Assembly (NCBI GenBank): GCA_021733985.1
Contig: JAIPJT010000027.1
Location: forward strand, 1 to 35,662
Source: Victivallales bacterium
Lineage (GTDB): Bacteria > Verrucomicrobiota > Lentisphaeria > Victivallales > GWF2-38-69
Direction: 5' to 3'
DNA length: 35,662 nt
The position numbers and the translations under genes are program-made. Every line of letters starts with the position of its first letter. The first letter of the stretch is position 1. The notes below the pieces were generated by a model that made no database searches, was not told where the DNA came from, and saw only the letters and a program-made list of their open reading frames with translations. Positions 24,955-33,507 of this stretch are shown here, in pieces.

Positions 24955-25119
24955 ATGAAGGAAGAAGAAAAAATTAATTATAAAGAAAGAGCAAGGACTA
25001 TCGTTAAAAATATAATAGAATTAAACAAATTATTTAATACTCAAATGTATGCCCCGGAAATGTCCATATATAATAATGACGAAAACGAAAAAAATAAAAA
25101 AACAGGGACCGTCCGTTAG
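24955..25119 (+). CDS. Small 54-residue charged protein, unknown
   Basis: This is an open frame of 54 codons preceded by a near-perfect AGGAGGT ribosome-binding site at 24941-24947, seven bases before the ATG. It starts MKEEEKINYKERARTIVKN and continues as an amphipathic, highly charged helix, with an Asn/Lys/Glu-rich tail. No signal peptide or membrane segment is present. The last codons fall in ACAGGGACCGTCC, a GGAC-C-GTCC palindrome of a kind common in dispersed repeats, followed by a GTCTCG/CGAGAC hairpin (25119-25144), so the original C-terminus may have been replaced by a repeat. It has its own promoter signals. I do not recognise the family; the strong translation signal is the main reason to call it. 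Confidence 0.6.
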   Translation: MKEEEKINYKERARTIVKNIIELNKLFNTQMYAPEMSIYNNDENEKNKKTGTVR

Positions 25120-25144
25120 TCTCGTATCATACATGAGTCGAGAC
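25119..25144 (+). repeat. Hairpin at 3' end of the small gene
   Basis: GTCTCG 25119-25124 pairs with CGAGAC 25139-25144 across a 14-base loop. No U-tract follows. It adjoins the GGACCGTCC palindrome and may be part of the same repeat element. Confidence 0.35.
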
Positions 25145-25219
25145 AAACTAAAAGCATTAATTTATTATGTATAATAATTTCAAAAGTTAAAATAGTAAAA
25201 TTTAAAAAGGATTTAAGTT

Positions 25220-25723
25220 ATGGCTAAAGTCACATTAAAAGGTACACCGGTTTCAACATTTGCTAATTTACCGGAAACGGGAACAGATGCTCCCGATTTC
25301 AAATTTGTAAAACGAGATTTATCTGAAATTACACTTAAAGACTGCGAAGGTAAAAGAATTGTTTTAAATATATTCCCGAGTATTGATACTCCCACATGTG
25401 CTATGTCAGTCAGGCAGTTTAATAAAAAAGCAACAGATATCCCGAATACAACAGTCATCTGTGTTTCGGCTGATTTACCATTTGCAGCCCAAAGGTTTTG
25501 CGGTGCGGAAGGAATTGAAAATGTTGAAACCGGATCTGTTTTCAGGTATCCCGAGTTTGGCAAAGATTATGGTGTCGAATTCACTACCGGCCCTTTAGCA
25601 GGTTTACTGTCCAGAGCTGTTGTTGTTATAGATAAAGAAGGAAAAGTGATATACACTCAACAGGTCCCGGAAATAGCGGATGAACCAAATTATGATTCAG
25701 TACTGAAAGCCTTAAAAGAATAA
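25220..25723 (+). CDS. tpx: Thiol peroxidase Tpx (atypical 2-Cys peroxiredoxin)
   Basis: This 167-residue periplasm- or cytoplasm-type thiol peroxidase reduces hydroperoxides using thioredoxin. The peroxidatic cysteine is in FPSIDTPTCAMSVRQFN (about 52-68; the P-x-x-x-T-x-x-C pattern) and the resolving cysteine in AQRFCGAEGIENV (about 93-105), the spacing typical of Tpx. It has an ordinary cysteine codon, not UGA, at the active site. No signal peptide is seen, so it is probably cytoplasmic. An AAGG ribosome-binding site and a TATAAT at 25170-25175 lie upstream. Confidence 0.95.
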   Translation: MAKVTLKGTPVSTFANLPETGTDAPDFKFVKRDLSEITLKDCEGKRIVLNIFPSIDTPTCAMSVRQFNKKATDIPNTTVICVSADLPFAAQRFCGAEGIENVETGSVFRYPEFGKDYGVEFTTGPLAGLLSRAVVVIDKEGKVIYTQQVPEIADEPNYDSVLKALKE

Positions 25724-25737
25724 AAATATTTTAAAAT

Positions 25738-27019
25738 TCATGTAGATATTAAATGATAAAAATTATCTATTTCATTGTTTTTAAGACAGCAGGATACAAG
25801 GTTTCTGAACTTTTTTAAAAGTTCTGCTTCAGTCATCGGATTATTACTGCCGCCTTTTGCTTCTACAATGCCGGAAGTAGTTGTTTTACCGGAATCCAAC
25901 ACGATTTCAACTTCTGATGAGCACACTTGCGGGAAATTTTTATCGAAACGTTTATCGGCTTTAACTACAATTTTCGGGATAAATTTAATTAATTTCTGAT
26001 CAGAGTAATTACACTCCATAAGCTGTTCGGGCCAGAACTTACCGAACAGAACAGTAGAAGCTACGGGAAATGATATATTATACTGTGCTTCAATACTGTT
26101 TTCGGGTATTGTTGAATTCAGAGCAGCACTTTCCCTGAATGTATAAATTATTATTTTTTCAATTTTGTCCGGTGAAATTTTATTATTTTTCAGTATTTTA
26201 AGGACTCCGGTTATTCCGGGCTGGGCCCACCTGCAACATGCATACGGCTTAAAATAAAGTTCCATAATGTTATAATATTTACCTATTGAATCTATGTGTT
26301 TACTATATTTTTGGTAACCAAGCAAACTTGGGCAGCCTGTAAAACCTTCCCTGGCCATCAATGCTGGAGAAACGCCTGCCGTGCATCCCCAGCCTATTCC
26401 GTCCTTACACATAGAAGGAGTATCAATACACCGCATCATTGGATTTACCGGAGCCTGCCATTCGGCAATACCGAGAGAATTGTATACTTGTTCTGTGCTG
26501 AAGCCTGAAAGTTTAGCTGTTACTGCTGCAGAAGTAATTGAGCCCCAGGTGCCTGAACTATGATATACGGGATAACAATCAATCGTGCCATATTTCTCCG
26601 GCCCTTGTTCCGATTTCGTAACCAAGGATTACTGCTTCAAGTAGTTCCTGGCCGGAATTGCAATTATGTTCAGCTGCAGCTATAGCAGCCGGAACAACAG
26701 CAGCGCCCGGGTGGCCTTTTGCGGGACGGTAGCCATCATCAATATCAATTGCATTTGTTGAAACGAATTTGCAAACGCAGCACCTATTAAATTTGCCTTC
26801 CCTCCTCCTGCTCCGATAACAGTCAGGCTACCGGAATAATATTTCTGTGCAAAGCTTGCCGCGAGCTGTGAAGACCTGGATGTAGTGCCGGCAAAAACTG
26901 CACCCAGTAAATCAAGAAAACAGAATTTTTGCATGTTTTCTGACCTTTTCCGGAACATTGTCATAGGAAAAATCTTTAATTTTTTCCGAAAGCCTGTAGT
27001 TTTGTTTTTTCAGAGTCAT
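25738..27019 (-). pseudogene. Frameshifted MmgE/PrpD-family gene
   Basis: The MmgE/PrpD family contains 2-methylcitrate dehydratase and relatives. Family sequence runs through the whole stretch but in changing frames. It starts at ATG 27019 (MTLKKQNYRLSEKIKDFS), shifts before FLDLLGAVFAG, shifts back near 26765 to give NAIDIDDGYRPAKGHPGAAVV and GYEIGTRAGE, then shifts again near 26600 into YHSSGTWGSITSAAV, which stays open for the remaining 290 residues. Each segment is well conserved, so the decay is recent or the shifts are sequence errors. The start is only 3 bases past the GltS-like stop, so the two formed an operon. If intact it would be about 425 residues. Confidence 0.8.
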
Positions 27020-27022
27020 GAA

Positions 27023-28420
27023 TTATTTTTTTTCGAAACTGAAGAGTATCTTCCACAGGGAATAATTGCCGGTTTTCACTTTTTGCCTTAAAGGAGAATA
27101 CCTGTAGTAAGAACTGCTTAAAAGTATTAACCAGAAAATTAACAGCATAATTCCGGTTAATAGTCCAAAACCTTTGGCTACTAACATAGGAGTAAGTGAT
27201 ACTATAATAATTTCGAATATTGCAATAAAAACATATGCCATACCATATTTATCAAGTGTTTCTGTCCTAAACTCAGGATCTACGATTCTAAGCAGTGTAA
27301 TCCCCATAGAAACAACACCGGTTGTCCAGCCGTAAGTAAATATTCCTCTTTCAAACCAGTATTTTTCAAAGAAATTTTTAGATATGAAAAATAGATAAAA
27401 TAAGGAATATGAAATACCAATTAATATTAAAATTATCAAAGGAATCGCATATTCAACAACTATATTCGGATCAATAGCTGCTATTCCAAAACCGACAAGA
27501 TAATCAGTGGATGTACTTCCGATACGAGTGACAGCTTCCTTGTCAATATACCTGGCCATTTTTAATAACTTCATAATAAAGACAAGCCCAACTCCCGCCA
27601 GCATAGAAAGACACATCATTGCAGGTGTATAACCCGCAAGGTAAATTCTAAGAAAGTGGTAGGAATAATATCCGCCGGCTGTAGCTATCAGAATCAGGCA
27701 AAAATGCCAGGCCAAGGGATCAAGAGCTATTGAATGCACTGTAGCCATGCCTAACGGTTTAGTTTCTTCAGCAGGAATAAAACCGGTTTTCATATGTTCA
27801 GGAAGGTCTGAAGTTGTTTTTATTATCTTAGTCTGACCTATGCGTACTGCTATGTTAATCAGAACAATTCCCCCGAATACACTGGAAAGTATTCCGATAG
27901 TTGCAAAGGTCTGACCAATAGTTAAGGCTTCAGCCCAACCGCTAATCTCCATCAAAGAACCGCCAATTGCCGCTGCATAACCGTGCCCGCCGCAAAACCC
28001 TGCAGGCATTAATAAAGTAAATCCATTATGCAGTTCCGGAAAAAAGAAATGAAAAATTATCCCACCGATAGTTAAAGCCATTGCAAACTGACCTACTTCA
28101 GCGGCTAGGTTTAGAAAAAAAACATTTCCACAGTCATCGATAACCCTTTTAAGTGAAATTTTTCCTGCACTTTGTCCTAAAAATAAAGAACCAAAAAGAA
28201 ATACTATAAGTAAATAAGGATAATCACTTATATCATTACTGAAAGGTATTATATTAAAAAAATGTTTACCGCAAAATAAACCCAAAAAACCGGCCATAAC
28301 GGACGACGGCAGAAAAAGGTTCTGCATCATTCGCACCTTAGATCTTAAAATCTGAGCCACTACAAGCAATAATGACATTAAAGCAAAGTCCATCATCATA
28401 TTATACGGTGTAAATACCAT
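27023..28420 (-). CDS. GltS-like sodium/glutamate symporter family protein
   Basis: This 465-residue protein has about 11-13 hydrophobic helices, resembling the GltS sodium:glutamate symporter family. The pore-type signature GFCGGHGYAAAIG (about 142-154) corresponds to the GGHGTAAAxG loop of GltS. A second half-repeat, after a soluble loop near residues 205-230, has the usual inverted symmetry. It is longer than E. coli GltS (about 400) and rather divergent, so the substrate is open. The start is well supported by GGGGGAG upstream. It forms an operon with the frameshifted MmgE/PrpD gene, hinting at import of an organic or amino acid that a PrpD-like enzyme would process. Confidence 0.8.
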   Translation of the reverse strand: MVFTPYNMMMDFALMSLLLVVAQILRSKVRMMQNLFLPSSVMAGFLGLFCGKHFFNIIPFSNDISDYPYLLIVFLFGSLFLGQSAGKISLKRVIDDCGNVFFLNLAAEVGQFAMALTIGGIIFHFFFPELHNGFTLLMPAGFCGGHGYAAAIGGSLMEISGWAEALTIGQTFATIGILSSVFGGIVLINIAVRIGQTKIIKTTSDLPEHMKTGFIPAEETKPLGMATVHSIALDPLAWHFCLILIATAGGYYSYHFLRIYLAGYTPAMMCLSMLAGVGLVFIMKLLKMARYIDKEAVTRIGSTSTDYLVGFGIAAIDPNIVVEYAIPLIILILIGISYSLFYLFFISKNFFEKYWFERGIFTYGWTTGVVSMGITLLRIVDPEFRTETLDKYGMAYVFIAIFEIIIVSLTPMLVAKGFGLLTGIMLLIFWLILLSSSYYRYSPLRQKVKTGNYSLWKILFSFEKK

Positions 28421-28477
28421 AATATCTCCCCCTGTTTAATTTACTCAACTTACTAATCTATACACACTACAATTGAT

Positions 28478-28503
28478 TTTTATTTATCCATCATGACTTG
28501 TGC
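28478..28503 (+). repeat. Possible truncated repeat fragment, copy E
   Basis: TTTATTTATCCATCA, followed by TGACTTGT, matches the start and part of the middle of the dispersed repeat (complement of copy C) with the CCATACGGTA part missing. The exact match is only 15 bases, so chance cannot be ruled out. Confidence 0.3.
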
Positions 28504-28628
28504 TGTATAGCCTAAGGAAATTTTCTTAAAATAAATCGTTAACATGTAATATATAATTCTTGTCGTTTACACTCCAATAATCCGGAAATTTTACAATAAT
28601 TAAACCCGTTCAAATGCTTGCACCTATA

Positions 28629-30341
28629 TTATTTTCTGTTTAAATAATAAAACTTTACAATATTTTTCGTTTTTTTCTGAATATATTCTAAGTGTTTAGC
28701 TTTTAAATCGAGCCCCGTAAAAACCAGTAGAGCCCCTGACAAAACTTTATTATCTTTCGACGTAACAGGATATCTAAACCAGGAGTTCAAAATAATAACT
28801 TTATTATATCTCAAATTTTTAATTAGATTATACTTCACTAAATCCACTGAAGATTTCAAGTTTAGAGGAAAAGAAGCAAAAATAATTTTTTTGTTGATAT
28901 CTCCATCTATTTTTTTCAATTGTTTTAATTTATAAACAAACAGTTTATTCCCCTTATGTTTAAATATTTTATATGAATCAGATAAAACTATTTTACCTAT
29001 ATTCCCTTTGATATTTATTCCCTCAATAAATCCTTTTGTCTCGTAGACTGCTATATATTGTGTTTTATAGGAAGGCAGCCTGATATAATTTTGTGTTATA
29101 GAATACATATTCTTATAACTAGCAGGCAGGCCATCTCCGGCCGGAAAACTTATATAATAATTTTTTGGTAAATTTTTACATAATACATTGTATATTTTTT
29201 TAAAGTCAGGAGGTGTCCACTTTTTTAATTGCTTTGGAAAAACATTACTAACCCACAACAGGGATACAGCAACAACAACAAAACTTAATATTTTTTTGTT
29301 ATTTACCAATATTTTCATATAATAAAAAAAACTTCCACATGAAGAAACAATAAAGACAGGAATTAAAGGCAAATACACTCTATTAGGACCGCTTTTAAAC
29401 AATACTGCAGTGAATAAGATAAAAATATAAATTAACAATGCTCCAAAACAGACAAATCTAGTGCGTTTTAAAAATAACCCAAAAAATGTCAGTAAAAATA
29501 ATGGTATCAGTACAACATTATATGTTAACCTACGAAAAAAAAACCAAAAAGAATTTAGACTATCTATTGAATTTCCAAAGCTTTGTGCGGCTTTAAATTG
29601 ATTATAATTTAAAAGCAGCCAGGAAACTATTGCAATATAGGACAATATAATTAAAACAAATTTCTTGTTCGAAACTAAATCAACTATCATACATCTAAAA
29701 TTTAGTTTTTCTCTGTTTCTCCAAACTCTAAAAAATTTTATCAAATATAGAGCTGTAATTGGGATAATAAACAAAACTGAAGTAGGCAATATTAACACAG
29801 ATAGGATTGGAAGTAAAAACAGTCCAAAAAACATAACTGAAAATTTATTTCTTTCTGAAGTTTCTAAATATATCAGAAAATATGCATAGAGCACAATGAT
29901 GAATGTCTGAATTTCATAACCTCTTGCAGTCTGGGAATAATGCACCAAGGCACCGTTAAATGATACTAAAATTAAGACTAAAAAAGCAATTACTTTATTA
30001 TGAAAAATCCTTTCACTAAGAAGAGCTGTGAAAATCATTAACAAAAAGCCTGCCAGCAAGACTGGAAATCTAATTGCTAAATTGTTTACACCAAAAAAGG
30101 CTGTTGATATTTTTATAAGCAAACTATTCAAAGGATGATTATTTGGAGTGGCTAGTTCTGTGAAGATTATATGCAGAGATTTGCTGGAATAATTACTTAA
30201 TGTCCAAATCTCATCATACTCTAAATTTCTGGAAATTATTCCCTTTAGGCGAAAATATACTCCCAAAATAAGTATGGAAATGAAAGCTGAATAAATTAAT
30301 ATTTTCTTATGTGTTATAGGTTTTTTAAAAGCATTTAACAT
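28629..30341 (-). CDS. GT39-like membrane glycosyltransferase
   Basis: This 570-residue polytopic membrane protein is of the PMT_2/ArnT-like (GT-C) superfamily. After the first helix comes a periplasmic loop with RNLEYDEIWT (about 35-44), where the acidic residue is the likely catalytic base, and TPNNHPLNSLL (about 61-71), as in other GT-C enzymes. About eleven helices follow to residue 365, then a soluble C-terminal domain of about 200 residues with no motif I recognise. It would transfer a sugar from a polyprenyl-phosphate donor at the periplasmic face. It has no strong Shine-Dalgarno sequence. Its ATG overlaps the stop of an upstream frame (TAATG), pointing to former translational coupling. 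Confidence 0.82.
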   Translation of the reverse strand: MLNAFKKPITHKKILIYSAFISILILGVYFRLKGIISRNLEYDEIWTLSNYSSKSLHIIFTELATPNNHPLNSLLIKISTAFFGVNNLAIRFPVLLAGFLLMIFTALLSERIFHNKVIAFLVLILVSFNGALVHYSQTARGYEIQTFIIVLYAYFLIYLETSERNKFSVMFFGLFLLPILSVLILPTSVLFIIPITALYLIKFFRVWRNREKLNFRCMIVDLVSNKKFVLIILSYIAIVSWLLLNYNQFKAAQSFGNSIDSLNSFWFFFRRLTYNVVLIPLFLLTFFGLFLKRTRFVCFGALLIYIFILFTAVLFKSGPNRVYLPLIPVFIVSSCGSFFYYMKILVNNKKILSFVVVAVSLLWVSNVFPKQLKKWTPPDFKKIYNVLCKNLPKNYYISFPAGDGLPASYKNMYSITQNYIRLPSYKTQYIAVYETKGFIEGINIKGNIGKIVLSDSYKIFKHKGNKLFVYKLKQLKKIDGDINKKIIFASFPLNLKSSVDLVKYNLIKNLRYNKVIILNSWFRYPVTSKDNKVLSGALLVFTGLDLKAKHLEYIQKKTKNIVKFYYLNRK

Positions 30342-30471
30342 TAGTTAATTTTAGATTCTTTGACTAATTTCCCATCCAATCCAAAGTATAAGTGCCGACC
30401 TTTACTCTTGTAGTCCCCGGGTTCAATACTAATCAAGCAAATATTTTCATTATATGACTCATCTAATCTAC
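30341..30471 (-). pseudogene. Possible 3' remnant of a lost gene
   Basis: In this gap an open frame without a normal start ends LISIEPGDYKSKGRHLYFGL and then DGKLVKES, a sequence that looks protein-like. Its TAA overlaps the ATG of the GT39-like gene as TAATG. I infer that an upstream operon member has been deleted except for its tail, leaving the thioesterase gene fused next to it. I do not recognise the family. Confidence 0.35.
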
Positions 30472-30996
30472 CTCTTCATGCTGGCATGCATCAATAAAAC
30501 GCTCAAACCTTTTTAGACTTTTCTCTGTAAGTAAATTCAGCCTTCTTGCCAGTTTAATTGGAAATAACTTATATATTCCTGTACCTCTTGCACATAATTC
30601 ACCTTTTAAATCGTAAATATCAGAAGACATCACTGCTTCTCTTGGGTTTCTTATCGTTTCTATCCAGCTTTTAGCTCTAATTTGTGTTTCTACATGGATT
30701 GGATTTAGATAATCAATTGTCATGGTCTTGGTAAACACCAGCTGCGCTGTAAAATAAACAGCAGCCCATGCCATCACCTCATCAAGTATTGTAGATGTCA
30801 TACCGCCATGAACAAGGTTATCCCAGCCATGCTTACTTGCAGGTATAATAAAATCACTGAAAATACTCTTTTCATCTGTATAAAACCTCATTTCCATACC
30901 ATCAAAGCAATCGACACCACATGGGATGTAGTGACTTTCTATAATATGCGTTGGTAAATATTTACTTTTTTCTGCCATTTTATCTTTTTCTGCCAT
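30463..30996 (-). CDS. PaaI-like hotdog-fold thioesterase
   Basis: This 177-residue hotdog-fold protein probably hydrolyses acyl-CoA or a similar thioester. The PaaI-type motif VHGGMTSTILDEVMAWAA lies at about 67-84, with the HGG turn and the acidic residue on the long helix. The following strands (TIDYLNPIHVETQIRAKSWIE) fit the family. I choose the ATG at 30996. A second ATG at 30978 lies in an 18-base tandem duplication (MAEKDK/MAEKSK), and a TTG at 31020 would overlap corA. It starts one base after the corA stop, so the two genes are co-transcribed. The long C-terminal tail is unusual and of unknown role. Confidence 0.82.
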   Translation of the reverse strand: MAEKDKMAEKSKYLPTHIIESHYIPCGVDCFDGMEMRFYTDEKSIFSDFIIPASKHGWDNLVHGGMTSTILDEVMAWAAVYFTAQLVFTKTMTIDYLNPIHVETQIRAKSWIETIRNPREAVMSSDIYDLKGELCARGTGIYKLFPIKLARRLNLLTEKSLKRFERFIDACQHEEVD

Positions 30997-30997
30997 T

Positions 30998-31930
30998 TTA
31001 AAACCATCTTCTATATACAAATAATAAAACCCCTATAAATGAAAGCCCAAAAGACATTACCATCGTTATTAAAAAGGCATGAGGTGAATTTTGAAATGGC
31101 AAGGCAACATTCATTCCATAAATACTTGCAACTAATGTAGGAAACATAAGTATTATAGAAATGGATGTTAAAAACTTCATTACAACGTTTAAGTTGTTTG
31201 ATATTACAGAAGCGAAGGCATCCATCATACCACTCAAAATATTACTGTAAACATTAGCCATCTCTATTGCCTGTCTATACTCAATAATGACATCATCAAG
31301 AAGATCCTTGTCATCAGAGTTTATTTTAAATTTTTTTACAGAGGAAAGTCTCCCAATCATTATTTCGTTGGCCTTAAGTGCCGTAGTAAAAAAAACAAGA
31401 CTTTTTTCTAAATCAAGAAGTCTTATAAGCTCCTGATTTTTCATTGACTTATGAAGCTCATTTTCAAGATTATTAGTCAAATTACTTATCTGTCTTAAAT
31501 ATTTGAGATACATTATTGCGCTTCTCAAAAAAATCAGAAAAATAAACTTTTCCTTGTTTTTAAGAGATAGATTTTTCATTTTTTTGGACTTAAAACTTGA
31601 AAGAATATCGTTTTCTCTTGAAGAAATTGTAACTATACTGTTTTCTGAGTAAATTATTCCCAGCGGAACTGTATTATACGGTACTTCCGGATGTTCCCTA
31701 TCATAAAAAGGAACTCTTAGTATTATAAGAATATAACCATCTTCTACTTCTATTCTTGCTCTTTCATCAACATCCAACGGGTCAGTCAAAAATTCTTCAG
31801 GAATGCCGAGAGTTTTGCTGATTTCGCTAAGTTCAACATAATTTGGCTCTACTGCATTAATCCAGCAATCCTTCTGTATCGTGTCGATTTTCTCAAGCCC
31901 TTCATCGCTTTTTTTGTAAATATCAATCAT
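30998..31930 (-). CDS. corA: CorA-family divalent metal transporter
   Basis: This 310-residue CorA-type Mg2+ (or Co2+/Ni2+) channel works as an inner-membrane pentamer. The soluble cytoplasmic domain (about 1-245) contains the long stalk helix (about 140-250). Two C-terminal helices follow, the first ending in the strict SIYGMNV signature (about 272-278; the GMN selectivity filter) and the second ending VYRRWF at the extreme C-terminus. The short N-terminus fits the smaller CorA types. GGAAGAAC lies upstream of the ATG. It is followed within one base by the thioesterase gene. Confidence 0.93.
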   Translation of the reverse strand: MIDIYKKSDEGLEKIDTIQKDCWINAVEPNYVELSEISKTLGIPEEFLTDPLDVDERARIEVEDGYILIILRVPFYDREHPEVPYNTVPLGIIYSENSIVTISSRENDILSSFKSKKMKNLSLKNKEKFIFLIFLRSAIMYLKYLRQISNLTNNLENELHKSMKNQELIRLLDLEKSLVFFTTALKANEIMIGRLSSVKKFKINSDDKDLLDDVIIEYRQAIEMANVYSNILSGMMDAFASVISNNLNVVMKFLTSISIILMFPTLVASIYGMNVALPFQNSPHAFLITMVMSFGLSFIGVLLFVYRRWF

Positions 31931-32539
31931 AAAAAAGTTCTTCCATTACGTAAATGAGGTATATAATAATAGTTTCCATAAATAACTTATCGCTCTGCAG
32001 CTTCATAAAAATAATTTATCAATAATAATCCAAACAAGGCTCTAAAATACAAATTATCTTTATCTGTATAAATTGACTCTGCTTAGTAATTTCTAATTAT
32101 TATAAAGGATTAATCCAAGTAAATCTATAACCAACAGCTAATTATTAAGCAAGATTCTAAAATGTTAATATACTTGAAACTAAAATTTCGTTTTATGTTT
32201 TAAAACATTATGTGTATTTAAACTTTACCGTTTTATAACTATACACAAGTGTATGCGATTTTATAGTTTTTGTCCTCTGTAAATGAACTTGAACATACAC
32301 TTTATTTTTCGACCTTATCATTCGTTACAGGTCATACCGTATGGTGTGACGGATAAATAAACCAAATCGTTTTGGATATAACTCAGCAAAATTTTCAAAT
32401 AAACGATTATAAATCGTAATTATTCAAGTTTAACTTTCAATAGAAAAACTATCTATATTATAATTTGAATTTGTAAAGTCTGACAGTATTTTTATATATA
32501 CTAATTGTGCTTCACAAAATTAATAAATGAGGTAATGCG
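31931..32539. other. Divergent spacer with repeat copy B
   Basis: There is no credible gene in these 609 bases. It is strongly AT-rich, with the dispersed repeat copy B at 32237-32377. Promoters for corA and for the small membrane protein at 32540 should lie here, but none is convincing by eye. Confidence 0.5.
32237..32377 (-). repeat. Dispersed modular repeat, copy B
   Basis: It matches copy A in inverted orientation: ATACAC-AA-GTGTAT at one end, then GTAAATGAACTTG, and ACCAAATCGTTTTGG at the other end. It carries a 22-base palindromic module, AGGTCATACCGTATGGTGTG plus AC, at 32329-32350 that copy A lacks, with AC dinucleotides at the junctions. Confidence 0.65.
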
Positions 32540-32830
32540 ATGGCTCAAATAGCAGGAACAACATTCGGATCAATCTTCTTTGTCGTTATAATAATAATTA
32601 TTATTACGTTAGCTTTCCTTGCAATTTTAACACCGGTTTTTATATGTTTAATAAACTCAAGAGTGAAAGAGTTATTATATGAACAAATAAAATCCAATTA
32701 CAATTTAAATGAAGAAATACAGAAAAATAACGAAAGAATAGATGAACTGCAAAAAACCACATTTCTTATTCTGTCAGAACAGAAAAAAATAACCTCATCG
32801 ATGAACACTAATACTTCTAATCAAAAATAA
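32540..32830 (+). CDS. Small membrane-anchored coiled-coil protein
   Basis: This 96-residue protein has a single transmembrane helix at about 12-38 (an Ile-rich stretch), followed by a short basic segment and a charged heptad-like coiled coil at about 45-80 (QIKSNYNLNEEIQKNNERIDELQ and onward). The tail is Ser/Thr/Asn-rich. A GAGGTAA ribosome-binding site lies shortly before the ATG. The small size and topology resemble envelope-stress or scaffold mini-proteins, but no homologue comes to mind. It is isolated, with spacers of about 600 bases on the left and about 200 on the right. Confidence 0.7.
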   Translation: MAQIAGTTFGSIFFVVIIIIIITLAFLAILTPVFICLINSRVKELLYEQIKSNYNLNEEIQKNNERIDELQKTTFLILSEQKKITSSMNTNTSNQK

Positions 32831-33048
32831 ACCTGATCTATTTATATTGTCTGTTTAGTAGAAATTATTATAATATTCTGTACGTTGGTTAACATATAAA
32901 TGCAACAGTCATAACTAATATTATCAATACCGATAATATGTATTATAACAGACCTTAAAATAGAATTTTCAGAAAGATGCGATTATAATACCTGCAACTA
33001 CTTTAGACAACCCTTTTAACAGTCCCGTCATTTAACAAATGAACAATA

Positions 33049-33216
33049 TTAACATTCCACACCACTTGTACCTGGTATCGGTGTGTTTTCAAACATATCT
33101 TCCGCATTGATACTGTCTTCTTCTTTTTTATCTTTCCAAGACAGATCTCCAACTGGCGTTAATACGTCGTTAACCGGATTATCTTTTATTTTTTCATTCT
33201 CTAACATTTTTCCCAT
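33049..33216 (-). CDS. Small 55-residue ORF, unknown
   Basis: This is a 55-codon open frame from ATG 33216 to TAA 33049, or 52 codons from ATG 33207. It begins MGKMLENEKIKDNPVNDVLT and ends in PGTSGVEC with a C-terminal cysteine. It is acidic and hydrophilic with no membrane segment. No strong Shine-Dalgarno sequence precedes either start. The balanced composition and a non-repetitive sequence in an otherwise AT-rich gap make it plausible. I do not recognise it; the lack of a ribosome-binding site lowers confidence. Confidence 0.4.
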   Translation of the reverse strand: MGKMLENEKIKDNPVNDVLTPVGDLSWKDKKEEDSINAEDMFENTPIPGTSGVEC

Positions 33217-33344
33217 ACTTCATAAACAGTTAATAAAAGTTTGACGACACCGAAAAGTGTAAATCGAAAAAATCAAGACTTTTTGCCTTTCTAAACTTAG
33301 CAAAAATAAGCTTTTGAAAGCAAACTTTGGATTATACAAAAGCC

Positions 33345-33465
33345 GATTTAATTTCTTTATCCATCCACCATACGGAATGACCTGTATCGAATGATAAAGT
33401 CGAAATATCAGTACTTAAAATATATTGAAATCACCCAGGATACAAGTACCTTTTTAATCTACGGC
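33345..33465 (+). repeat. Dispersed modular repeat, copy D
   Basis: CCATCCACCATACGGAATGACCTGTATCGAATGATAAAGTCGAAATA-type sequence, followed by CCAGGATACAAGTACC, matches copy C in inverted orientation over about 100 bases, including the palindromic CATACGG module. It lies in the gap before the SstT-like gene's 3' end. Confidence 0.6.
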
Positions 33466-33507
33466 CTTTGATATCTAATATTTTACAAAATTCTCAAAAA
33501 ATCAATC

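Noticed and set aside
26585-26970. UGA recoding as selenocysteine in the MmgE/PrpD gene, given selB in the window
   Set aside because: The in-frame TGA codons occur only after frame changes, and conserved sequence continues in a different frame rather than past the TGA, so frameshift explains them better.
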